A stretch of 64,000 nt of DNA from Rhodospirillaceae bacterium (GTDB lineage: Bacteria; Pseudomonadota; Alphaproteobacteria; Rhodospirillales; JABHCV01). Of this stretch, positions 35,899-44,208 are shown piece by piece; position 1 is the stretch's first letter, and each line of letters begins with the position of its first letter. A model generated the notes under the pieces. It had not been told where the DNA came from. It made no database searches and worked only from the letters and a program-made list of their open reading frames with translations. Location of the stretch: NCBI GenBank assembly GCA_014382375.1, contig JACNJU010000086.1, forward strand, positions 1 to 64,000, given 5' to 3'. The translations under genes and the position numbers were made by a program.

Positions 35899-38715
35899 AT
35901 GAACGAAGAAACACCCGCCCCGTCCCGCCCTGTTCTGTTACCTGAGGCCCCGGCCCTGATCGCCGGGGTCAGGGGTGTGGTTTGGTTAAGCGCCGATGGC
36001 GAGGTTGAAACCCTGGCCGGGAATGAGGTTGCACGGCGTCTTCAACCCGAACAACCACCCATTATTTGTCATGGCAGAAGTTTTTTTGCCAGGCTGGGTG
36101 TAAAGCCGTTTGCCGTCTTTGATGTGCTTGAACTGTATGCCTTCGTCCGCCCCGCCGAGTTCACCCTGCCGACGCCGCGCGGGCTGGCCGAAGTTCTTGG
36201 CCTTGCCTTGCCAACCAGTCACGAGCAGGAAGCTGAAAGTTTAATGGCTGCGGCTCATGCCCTGATTTCCGAATTGGCGACCATGCCCATAGACAGAGAC
36301 TCCGGTGCTATTGCCTGGGCCATGCACCGCGGCGGCTGGCGCTGGGCGGAACCGGTGCTGGCCGCTTTGGGGGCGGGTGAGCGGCCTCATTCGGGTAGTG
36401 CGGCGGCCGGGCTTGCGGTCTGGGACCGTCTATCGGAATGGAATGACCGCGGCCCTGAAACGCCGCCCCGTGACCTGCCCGTGGAGCCGGTTGAGGCACG
36501 TGCTCAACTGGTCAAGTTGCTTGGGCATGGTGCCGAAAACCGGCCCGGACAATCCGATTATGCAGGTGCCGTCGTCCCCGCCTTCGATGCCAGGAACAAG
36601 CGCGGGGAACCCAATGTCGTCCTTGCCGACGCCGGAACCGGTGTCGGCAAGACCATGGGCTACATTGCCCCGGCCAGTGTGTGGGCTGAAAAAAATGAAG
36701 GGGCGGTGTGGATATCGACCTTTACCCGCAACCTGCAACGTCAACTTGACGCCGAGCTGGACCGTTTGTACCCGGACCCGGCCGAAAAAATCGACAAGGT
36801 GGTTATTCGTAAAGGTCGCGAAAACTATTTCTGCCTGCTTAATTTTGCCGAGGCAACCGGCCGCCTGCGTTCGGGTGCCTGTGCTGCCAGCGAGGCTATT
36901 GGCCTGGGTCTGATGGCTCGCTGGGCGCTTATGTCGCGCGATGGTGATATGATTGGTGGCGATTTCCCCTCCTGGCTTGCCGATCTGGTCGGTCGCGGAA
37001 CGACTCTTGATCTGACCGACAAGCGCGGAGAGTGCACTTATTCAGCCTGCCTGCACTACAGTCGGTGCTTTATTGAGCGCACCATAAGGCGCGCCCGTGG
37101 GGCCCGTATCGTTGTCGCCAACCATGCCCTGGTGATGGTTCAGGCGGCCATGGGTGGTGGCGGTGGTGAGGAAGGCCAGCTACCGACCCGTTACGTGTTC
37201 GATGAGGGACATCATATTTTCGGTGCTGCCGACAGTGCTTTTTCCGCCGACTTGACAGGCTACGAGGCGGAAGATCTGCGGCGCTGGTTGCTGGGGGCCG
37301 AAGCCGGTCGTCATTCGCGTTCGCGGGGTCTTGCCGCCCGTATGGAAGACCTGATCGCCGGTGATGACGAGGCCATGGCCGCTCTTGATGAAGCCCTGCG
37401 CGCCGCCCGTGTGCTTCCCGGCCCGGCCTGGCGGCAGCGGGTTGGTGGTGGCGAGGCGGTCGGGCCGACGGAGACATTCCTGAGCTTCGTGCGCCAACAG
37501 GTCTACGCCCGCGAAACCGGGGGCGCTGCGACCTATAGCCTGGAAGCGGGAACGGAAAGTCCGGTCCCCGGATTGCTCGATGCTGCTGGGGCTCTTGAAT
37601 CCGCCCTGTTTCGCCTGCGCAAGCCTTTGCAATTGCTGATCCAGTCACTGGTCCGCCTGCTTGATGTGGAAGCTGATACGTTGGACAGCGCTACCCGTAA
37701 TCGTATTGAGGCGGTCAGCCGTGGCCTGCAACGCCGTGGTGTCGATCAATTGAACGCCTGGGCGGCGATGTTGAAGGCGCTACATAACGAAACCGCCGAA
37801 GAAGTAATCGACTGGTTCGGTGTTGAACGTATCGATGGCCGCGAGGTTGATGTCGGTTTGCACCGTCATTACGTTGATCCAACCTTGCCTTTTGCCGAAA
37901 CCGTGCTGGGCCCTGCGCATGGCGCGCTGATAACCTCGGCGACACTGCGCGACCACGGGCCTGAAGGCGGTGACGAACCGGCTCATATGCGTGATCAGGA
38001 TGACACTCAGGATCTTTCCGGCTGGGCCGGGGCCGAAACACGGACAGGCTCACGGCATTTGCCCGCACCGGCCATTCTGGCAGCGGTCGACTCACCTTTT
38101 GATTACGCCGGGCGAACCCGTGTGCTGGTTGTCGGTGACGTCGATAAATCAGATATGACCCAGGTTGCTGCAGCTTACCGGGAACTGTTTTTGGCCAGCG
38201 GTGGCGGCGGACTGGGTCTGTTCACGGCGATATCCAGATTACGGGCCGTTCATGACCGCATTGCCGCACCGCTTGACGAGGTTGGCATGCAGGTTTTGGC
38301 CCAGCATGTGGAGGCCCTTGATACGGGAACCCTAATCGATATTTTCAGGGCCGAGGAAGATTCCTGTTTACTGGGTACCGACGCGGTCAGGGACGGGGTC
38401 GATGTGCCGGGGCGCTCGTTACGTCTGATTGTTTTTGACCGGGTGCCGTGGCCGCGTCCCGACATCCTGCATCGGGCACGTCGCGCGGCTTTTGGGGGCC
38501 GCGCTTACGATGAAACCCTGACCCGGCTAAAACTGAAGCAAGCCTATGGACGGCTGATCAGGCGGGCCAGTGACAAGGGGGTTTTCGTCATGCTCGACCG
38601 CGCCTTGCCGTCACGACTGTTAAACGCTTTTCCCGAAGGGGTGCAGGTCTCCCGGGTTGGCTTGAAGGATGCGGTTATGGAAATTCGCGGCTTTCTGGCC
38701 GATGATGAAACCTGA
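35899..38715 (+). CDS. dinG: DinG-family ATP-dependent DNA helicase (XPD-like)
   Basis: The 938-residue superfamily 2 helicase has Walker A DAGTGVGKT near residue 244, DEAH-box variant DEGHH, and four spaced cysteines between them (NYFC, GECTYSACLHYSRC) for a 4Fe-4S cluster as in DinG/XPD. The C-terminal helicase domain has VRDGVDVPGRSLRLIVFDRV and QAYGRLIRR. It unwinds R-loops, D-loops and similar structures. It is longer than E. coli DinG (716), with a ~200-residue N-terminal region lacking an obvious exonuclease motif. No SD is visible. Confidence 0.9.
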   Translation: MNEETPAPSRPVLLPEAPALIAGVRGVVWLSADGEVETLAGNEVARRLQPEQPPIICHGRSFFARLGVKPFAVFDVLELYAFVRPAEFTLPTPRGLAEVLGLALPTSHEQEAESLMAAAHALISELATMPIDRDSGAIAWAMHRGGWRWAEPVLAALGAGERPHSGSAAAGLAVWDRLSEWNDRGPETPPRDLPVEPVEARAQLVKLLGHGAENRPGQSDYAGAVVPAFDARNKRGEPNVVLADAGTGVGKTMGYIAPASVWAEKNEGAVWISTFTRNLQRQLDAELDRLYPDPAEKIDKVVIRKGRENYFCLLNFAEATGRLRSGACAASEAIGLGLMARWALMSRDGDMIGGDFPSWLADLVGRGTTLDLTDKRGECTYSACLHYSRCFIERTIRRARGARIVVANHALVMVQAAMGGGGGEEGQLPTRYVFDEGHHIFGAADSAFSADLTGYEAEDLRRWLLGAEAGRHSRSRGLAARMEDLIAGDDEAMAALDEALRAARVLPGPAWRQRVGGGEAVGPTETFLSFVRQQVYARETGGAATYSLEAGTESPVPGLLDAAGALESALFRLRKPLQLLIQSLVRLLDVEADTLDSATRNRIEAVSRGLQRRGVDQLNAWAAMLKALHNETAEEVIDWFGVERIDGREVDVGLHRHYVDPTLPFAETVLGPAHGALITSATLRDHGPEGGDEPAHMRDQDDTQDLSGWAGAETRTGSRHLPAPAILAAVDSPFDYAGRTRVLVVGDVDKSDMTQVAAAYRELFLASGGGGLGLFTAISRLRAVHDRIAAPLDEVGMQVLAQHVEALDTGTLIDIFRAEEDSCLLGTDAVRDGVDVPGRSLRLIVFDRVPWPRPDILHRARRAAFGGRAYDETLTRLKLKQAYGRLIRRASDKGVFVMLDRALPSRLLNAFPEGVQVSRVGLKDAVMEIRGFLADDET

Positions 38716-38738
38716 ATATTTCAAGATGGGAAAAACAC

Positions 38739-39635
38739 ATGAGCATAAATAAAAACCCGGCCATCGCCTTTATTGGCGTCGGTTTTATGGGACATGGCAT
38801 CGTTAAGAATATTTTGCACGGTGGCTACGCGCTCAGCATTCTGGACCATCCGGGCAACCGTCCCGTCGATGATCTGGTGTCAGCCGGAGCGCGCCTTGGG
38901 CAGAGCGCCGAAGGATTGGCCGCCGCCGCCGATGTTGTCTTCATCTGTGTCACCGGAACCCCGGAAGTCGAAGACATCATGCTTTCCAAGGGAGGCGTTT
39001 TGGGGGGCTTGCGGGAAGGCTCAATCGTTGTCGATTGCTCGACTGCACTTCCCCAGTCAACAATAAAACTGGCGGCGACGGTGGCCGAAAAGGGTGGGTC
39101 ACTGATCGATGCACCAATGACGCGGACGCCCAAGGAAGCCGAAGAAGGGCGTTTGAATGTGATGCTTGGCGGCGAGGGGGCGGTGATCGAGGCGGTCATC
39201 CCAATCATCAACTGTTACGCTGAAAACATTTACCGCACCGGGGCGGTCGGATCGGGCCACAAGATGAAGTTGCTCCATAATTATCTGGCACTGGGCAACG
39301 CCGTATTGGCGGCAGAAGCGACGGCATGCGCCGAAATTTGTGGTGTCGACATGGATACCTACTGTGAAGTGATTATGAGCGGTGGCGGAGATAGTCTCGT
39401 TTTCAGACGTCTGCTACCCTATATACAGAATGGCGATGATGGCAGTTTCAAGTTTTCCGTCGCCAACGCCGAAAAGGATTTGCGTTATTATGCGAGCATG
39501 GCAGATGGACTTGGGGCGGCGAAGGCAGGATCGGAGGCCGTTCATGAACTACTTGAGCAAGCAAGGGCGGCTGGCCTGGAAGGGCAATCCATGCCTAAAC
39601 TGATCGATTATTTTAGGGGGCTTGGGCAGTCATGA
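38739..39635 (+). CDS. Beta-hydroxyacid dehydrogenase, first of a tandem pair
   Basis: The 298-residue protein belongs to the 3-hydroxyisobutyrate/tartronate-semialdehyde reductase family: N-terminal Rossmann motif GVGFMGHGI, IVVDCSTALPQ and the catalytic-Lys helix VGSGHKMKLLHNYL. The substrate loop usually written DAPVSGG is DAPMTRTPKEAEEG here, so it belongs to a branch with different acid specificity. NAD(P) preference and substrate are not determinable. It follows dinG by 23 bases and overlaps the next gene by 4. Confidence 0.88.
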   Translation: MSINKNPAIAFIGVGFMGHGIVKNILHGGYALSILDHPGNRPVDDLVSAGARLGQSAEGLAAAADVVFICVTGTPEVEDIMLSKGGVLGGLREGSIVVDCSTALPQSTIKLAATVAEKGGSLIDAPMTRTPKEAEEGRLNVMLGGEGAVIEAVIPIINCYAENIYRTGAVGSGHKMKLLHNYLALGNAVLAAEATACAEICGVDMDTYCEVIMSGGGDSLVFRRLLPYIQNGDDGSFKFSVANAEKDLRYYASMADGLGAAKAGSEAVHELLEQARAAGLEGQSMPKLIDYFRGLGQS

Positions 39636-40522
39636 CGTCATTGAAAGGTCAAACCATCGGTTTTGTCGGCCTCGGCCTGATGGGTATGCCCATGTGTAAA
39701 AACCTGATCAATGCAGGGGCTGATGTGGTTGCCACGACCCGCTCCCCTGATGCTTTGAAATTAATTTCTAATGAAGGGGCCAGGACGGTCGCAAACCCGC
39801 AAATCGTTGCCGAAAGTGCCGATATCGTTGTCATGATGGTCGCTGACACCGTCGCCGTAGAAGCCGTTATGTTTGACGAGCACGGCATTCTCGCCGGTGT
39901 CACTTCCTCCAGTCTGGTTATTGACATGGGAACGACGGCGGTGACACGGACCCGTGCTTTTGCGGCCCGTATTGCCGAAGCCGGTGGTGCCTATGTGGAC
40001 GCACCCGTTTCGGGCGGCACCCTGGGGGCGGAGGCAGGTTCTCTGACTATTATGGCTGGTGGTGACAATCAGGCGATTGAGCGGGCCCGTCCGGTTCTTG
40101 AAGTGCTCGGCGCGCGGCTCACCCATGTCGGCCCGGTCGGTACCGGTCAGGTCGCCAAGGCGGCCAACCAGGTCATTGTCGGGCTCAATATAGGGGCCGT
40201 AGCCGAAGCCCTGATGCTGGCCGCCCACGCCGGTGCCGATCCGGCTCGCGTACGCGAGGCATTGAAGGGCGGCTTTGCCGATTCCCGTATTCTCGAGGTC
40301 CACGGCCAACGCATGATTGACCGGGCGTTCAGCCCCGGCGGCAAGGTGACGACCCAGCGTAAGGATATGACCCAAGCCCTGGAGCTGGCCGCCGAACTGG
40401 CTATAGAAATGCCGGCCACAAACCTAAATAAAAGCCTTTACGAAAAGCTGATTGAAGACGGTGATGGCGGCCTTGATCATTCGGCCCTGATCAAGGCTCT
40501 CGATCCAGACTGGACGGGTTAG
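39632..40522 (+). CDS. Beta-hydroxyacid dehydrogenase (2-hydroxy-3-oxopropionate reductase type), second of the pair
   Basis: The 296-residue protein carries GLGLMGMPMCKNL, DAPVSGGTLGAEAGSLTIM and the catalytic GTGQVAKAANQVIVG (Lys, Asn). These are canonical for 3-hydroxyisobutyrate dehydrogenase and tartronate semialdehyde reductase. Unlike its upstream neighbour it keeps the SGG substrate-binding loop. The two share an ATGA overlap but are clearly diverged, so they probably act on different hydroxyacids or as an unequal pair. Confidence 0.9.
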   Translation: MTSLKGQTIGFVGLGLMGMPMCKNLINAGADVVATTRSPDALKLISNEGARTVANPQIVAESADIVVMMVADTVAVEAVMFDEHGILAGVTSSSLVIDMGTTAVTRTRAFAARIAEAGGAYVDAPVSGGTLGAEAGSLTIMAGGDNQAIERARPVLEVLGARLTHVGPVGTGQVAKAANQVIVGLNIGAVAEALMLAAHAGADPARVREALKGGFADSRILEVHGQRMIDRAFSPGGKVTTQRKDMTQALELAAELAIEMPATNLNKSLYEKLIEDGDGGLDHSALIKALDPDWTG

Positions 40523-40573
40523 GGTGATAAATTGTATGCCATGCATCAAGGTTGTTAAAGGGAATAGACTTAA

Positions 40574-42112
40574 GTGACCCATAGATCTGTAAAAGTGTGC
40601 CTGATCAGGCCATCAATTGTGGTTCCGGCCAACAACCAGACGTCCATGTTTACACCGCCGCTGGGCTTGGCTTACGTTGCCGGGACCCTTCGTGAAGGTG
40701 GTCATGATGTCAGTTTTATTGATGGTGTGGGCGAGGCTCTGGATACCCGCCACACGGTTAAGAACGACTGTTTCCTTTATGGTCTTTCGCTTGAGGATAT
40801 TGTCAAGCGGATTCCTTCGGACGCTGAAGTCGTTGGCGTTGCCTGCGGTTTTTCCTTCGAATGGCCAACCTGCCGGGACTTGATCGCGGGGATCCGCAAA
40901 AGATTCCCCAATGCCCTCCTGATCGGTGGCGGTGAACACGTCACCGCGATGCCGGTGCAAAGTATCGAGGAAAGTGAACTCGATCTGGGAGTGCTTGGCG
41001 AAGGGGAAGAAACAGCGCTTGAAGTCATCAATGCCTTTTCCACAGGAACAATCGATAAAACCCTGATCGAAGGGATCGTCTACAAGGACGGGGACGGCAA
41101 GGCGCAGAGCAACCCGAGGCGGGCGCGAAAACGCGACCTGGATACCATTCCCGTTCCGGCCTGGGATATCACTCCCATCGAGAACTATTTGGAACGCGGG
41201 TTTGGTTTTGGCGTTGATCGCGGGCGTTCAATGCCGCTGATGGCCAGTCGCGGATGTCCTTATCAGTGTACATTTTGTTCTAATCCGTTGATGTGGACGA
41301 CCCGGTGGATCGCCCGAGATCCGGACCTGCTGCTTGATGAAATCGTCACCTATCAGGAAAAATACAAGGCGGTCAATTTTGATTTTTATGACCTGACTGC
41401 GATTGTTAAAAAAAGCTGGATCGTCGATTTTTGCCGTAAAATTGAAGAGCGCGGCCTGACGTTTACATGGCAACTGCCCAGTGGCACCCGTTCAGAGGCC
41501 ATTGATGATGAAGTGGCGGGACTGCTTTTCAAGTCGGGCTGTCGAAATTTGTCCTATTCGCCTGAAAGCGGCTCGCCAGGTGTGCTGGCCCGTATCAAGA
41601 AGAAGATCACGACGGATTCGGTTATCGAGTCGATTTCCAGTAGTTTTGCCCAGGGCATGAACGTTAAGTGCAATATTATTTTCGGGTTTCCCGGCGAAAC
41701 CTTAAAGGAAGTCTTTGAAAGTTATCGTTTCATCATCCGTATGGGTATGGCCGGGGCTTATGATATCAGCATCTGGGCTTTCTCGCCTTATCCGGGGTCT
41801 GAATTGTTTGAACAAATCAGGGAAGATAGAGGCATCATACTGGACGACAAATATTACGATAGCCTTCGCTCCTATGCTGATGCATCGCGGACCGTTTCGT
41901 ACAGCAAGAACTTCAGCGATAAAAAACTTAAAACCCTGCGCTGGATTGGCGTCGCCCTGTTTTACAGTTCAGCATGGGCCAGGCGCCCTCTCAGGCCCTT
42001 CAAGATGATCATGAATGTTTTGCGGGGGACCCAGGAATCCCGTTCGGAAATGGCGTTGGCTAATATGCTGCGTCGCAAGACTTTGGCAAATGACGCGGGC
42101 GTACAGGACTAG
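40574..42112 (+). CDS. B12-binding-domain radical SAM protein
   Basis: The 512-residue protein starts at a GTG with GGGAATAG upstream. The N-terminal ~170 residues form a cobalamin-binding-type Rossmann domain (MFTPPLGLAYVAGTLREGG, ALLIGGGEHVTAMP) without the DxHxxG His ligand. The radical SAM core has Cys228, Cys232, Cys235 (CPYQCTFC), followed by SYSPESGSPGVL and IIFGFPGETLKE. Family members methylate or rearrange unreactive carbons in lipids, cofactors and natural products. The substrate is unknown. It shares its stop-codon bases with the convergent membrane protein. Confidence 0.88.
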   Translation: MTHRSVKVCLIRPSIVVPANNQTSMFTPPLGLAYVAGTLREGGHDVSFIDGVGEALDTRHTVKNDCFLYGLSLEDIVKRIPSDAEVVGVACGFSFEWPTCRDLIAGIRKRFPNALLIGGGEHVTAMPVQSIEESELDLGVLGEGEETALEVINAFSTGTIDKTLIEGIVYKDGDGKAQSNPRRARKRDLDTIPVPAWDITPIENYLERGFGFGVDRGRSMPLMASRGCPYQCTFCSNPLMWTTRWIARDPDLLLDEIVTYQEKYKAVNFDFYDLTAIVKKSWIVDFCRKIEERGLTFTWQLPSGTRSEAIDDEVAGLLFKSGCRNLSYSPESGSPGVLARIKKKITTDSVIESISSSFAQGMNVKCNIIFGFPGETLKEVFESYRFIIRMGMAGAYDISIWAFSPYPGSELFEQIREDRGIILDDKYYDSLRSYADASRTVSYSKNFSDKKLKTLRWIGVALFYSSAWARRPLRPFKMIMNVLRGTQESRSEMALANMLRRKTLANDAGVQD

Positions 42113-43953
42113 GGTTTTTCCCAGGTCTTAATGATGCGCCAGCCGCCGTTGCGGTCATTTTCAAGCAAATATGAATGTTTCTCGTCCATATCCAGTGCCA
42201 GTACTTCCTGCACCACCGGGCTTAAAGAGTGAACGAGCAAGTGTGATGCATTAGTGTTCAGGTCTGATCGAAGCACTTCCTTTTCAGGATGGTGAAAGAT
42301 ACTCAGGAAACCTCTGTATATTCCGATGCGGCCCAATTCGTAACGGGCGATAATGCCTGACTCACCGCTACCTTTCGGGTCAAGTACGTTAACCTTGTTT
42401 CCTGAAACGAGCAGATCATTCAATTCAGCCGCCACGACGCGAAAATAAGGCACCGGTTGATGGCGGTCGAAACGTAATTTATTAGCGAAAATGAAAGGCG
42501 CAATGATCATCAGCACAACCGGCAGCCAGCTATATCTTTTTGGCCATGCTCGGCCTTCAATATGCTTTTGCCACAAGATACCTAATCCGTAAGTGGTAAA
42601 GACAACCCCGATCATGCCCAATTGCATATTATAACGCCAATAGGATGCGGCCCTGAGGGCGTCATATTGTCCAAAAGAGCTAAGATAAGCAACAAACAGG
42701 AAGGCATTGTGGCCAAGAAAGACTGCACCGGCGATGATTGCAAACCGGTCAAAAGGGGTACGGTATTTTACCATTGCCCTTATACCAAAGCCGATGATGA
42801 CGACCAACAAGAACAGGTATGCCCCTTTTTTCGTCAGAACGAGTAGCATCCTCGAAAGGATTTGCGGAATATATTCAAAGAACCAGTCTGAAAATGCCGC
42901 CATCTTCATTTCTCTGGCGGGGAGTTCTTGACCGATGTAATAGCGCCAAACAATGAAAATAAAAATTGCCGGAATAACCATTCTTGGCAACATCGCGAAC
43001 AAGTCGCGAATGGTGATTTTGGGGTCTCGCAATCCAGCTAGGCCAATAGCGCAGACAACAATCACGGCCATAACGACAGTTGATTGTTTCAGATTGACAA
43101 GTAGCATCATAAGCAAGCCAATCTGAAGGGCGTTTTTAAGGGCTTCCCTATGTTTCCCTTCGGCCAGGGCACCCAGCATGTACCAGCCAATAACGACACT
43201 CAAACCCGTGACTGTCGCCGTCGCCACATCGGCATAGGATGTCAGGGCGACTTTTTGTACAAATGTCGTATTGAGTAACGTCGTCGATAACCCGCCAATG
43301 GCGCATAACGTCCAACCCGGGGTGGAAATGTCATCCTCTTGGCCAAGGCCTGTGCGGATAAATCTTATGGACAAGAAGCTAAATGTCAGCAACATGAAAA
43401 CATTGATCAGAGCACCGGCATTTTCGAGAAAACGTCCCGCTATAAGGCTGGCCAGGTACGTTACGAAATGCCACCCATAGGGATAGGCGGCCAGGGTGCC
43501 GCCGCGATGGGCGTCAGCGGCAGTTGGAAATGTTCCTGTTTCCAACATTAAGCGTGGGCTGATCAACCAATCGGAAAATTCGTCCCATTGTGAGCCAACC
43601 ATGGCCGAAACAAGGAGCAAAAGAGGGGTTGCCAGCAGTATGATCTTTACAGTTCCTGCCGGAAACAATCTTTGTTCCCGCTTAAAGGCAAAAATCAGCG
43701 CCACTGTGGCAATTCCGCCTAGGCCAACTGCAACAATGGGGAAGGGGAAACGACCAAAAACACCCAGAACGGTCAGTACAAAATTGATAATGGCCCAACC
43801 GAAAAAAGGTGCTGCTTCGTACACTTTTTTTTCGCCCTTAGTGCCGATGAAGAAAGATCCTATGGCGAAAAAACCTACCCACAGGATCGCCGATGCCAGG
43901 AATGAATCAATTTGCCCACCGTGCTGAACAAAATTAGCAAAATAGTCTGTCAT
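42109..43953 (-). CDS. Polytopic membrane protein, GT-C glycosyltransferase-like
   Basis: The 614-residue protein has about 12-13 membrane helices and a C-terminal soluble domain of ~130 residues. After TM4 comes an outward loop with WDEFSDWLISPRLMLETG followed by an AAYPYGWHFVTYL stretch, which looks like the acidic catalytic loop of GT-C enzymes that use polyprenyl-phosphate sugars. The family assignment is inference. It is encoded opposite the radical SAM gene (shared CTAG) and divergently from the amidotransferase fusion, so it fits a surface glycan module. Confidence 0.65.
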   Translation of the reverse strand: MTDYFANFVQHGGQIDSFLASAILWVGFFAIGSFFIGTKGEKKVYEAAPFFGWAIINFVLTVLGVFGRFPFPIVAVGLGGIATVALIFAFKREQRLFPAGTVKIILLATPLLLLVSAMVGSQWDEFSDWLISPRLMLETGTFPTAADAHRGGTLAAYPYGWHFVTYLASLIAGRFLENAGALINVFMLLTFSFLSIRFIRTGLGQEDDISTPGWTLCAIGGLSTTLLNTTFVQKVALTSYADVATATVTGLSVVIGWYMLGALAEGKHREALKNALQIGLLMMLLVNLKQSTVVMAVIVVCAIGLAGLRDPKITIRDLFAMLPRMVIPAIFIFIVWRYYIGQELPAREMKMAAFSDWFFEYIPQILSRMLLVLTKKGAYLFLLVVIIGFGIRAMVKYRTPFDRFAIIAGAVFLGHNAFLFVAYLSSFGQYDALRAASYWRYNMQLGMIGVVFTTYGLGILWQKHIEGRAWPKRYSWLPVVLMIIAPFIFANKLRFDRHQPVPYFRVVAAELNDLLVSGNKVNVLDPKGSGESGIIARYELGRIGIYRGFLSIFHHPEKEVLRSDLNTNASHLLVHSLSPVVQEVLALDMDEKHSYLLENDRNGGWRIIKTWEKP

Positions 43954-44208
43954 TTTAAGTGATTACCTGACGCGGTCGGCTAAAGGAAATTTTGGAGGCC
44001 CAACCTAATTAATTTCTGATCGTCTGACCACTTAAAAAAACGCCATGAAGGATAACTTAGAAAGTCTTATAAATAGTGTCTCAATGGTTCCATGGACAGC
44101 AGCATCTGATAGTGTTAGCGTCCCGCAAAATTGCCGATATTTAGTGTGAATCACAAAGGTATTTCGGTGTTTATTTTTTTATTTTAAAGGTGTTGTCAGG
44201 CTTTAATT

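Noticed and set aside
36308-38095. Several minus-strand frames of 63-192 codons inside dinG
   Set aside because: GC-rich antisense shadows with Arg/Pro-rich, low-complexity translations and no ribosome sites.
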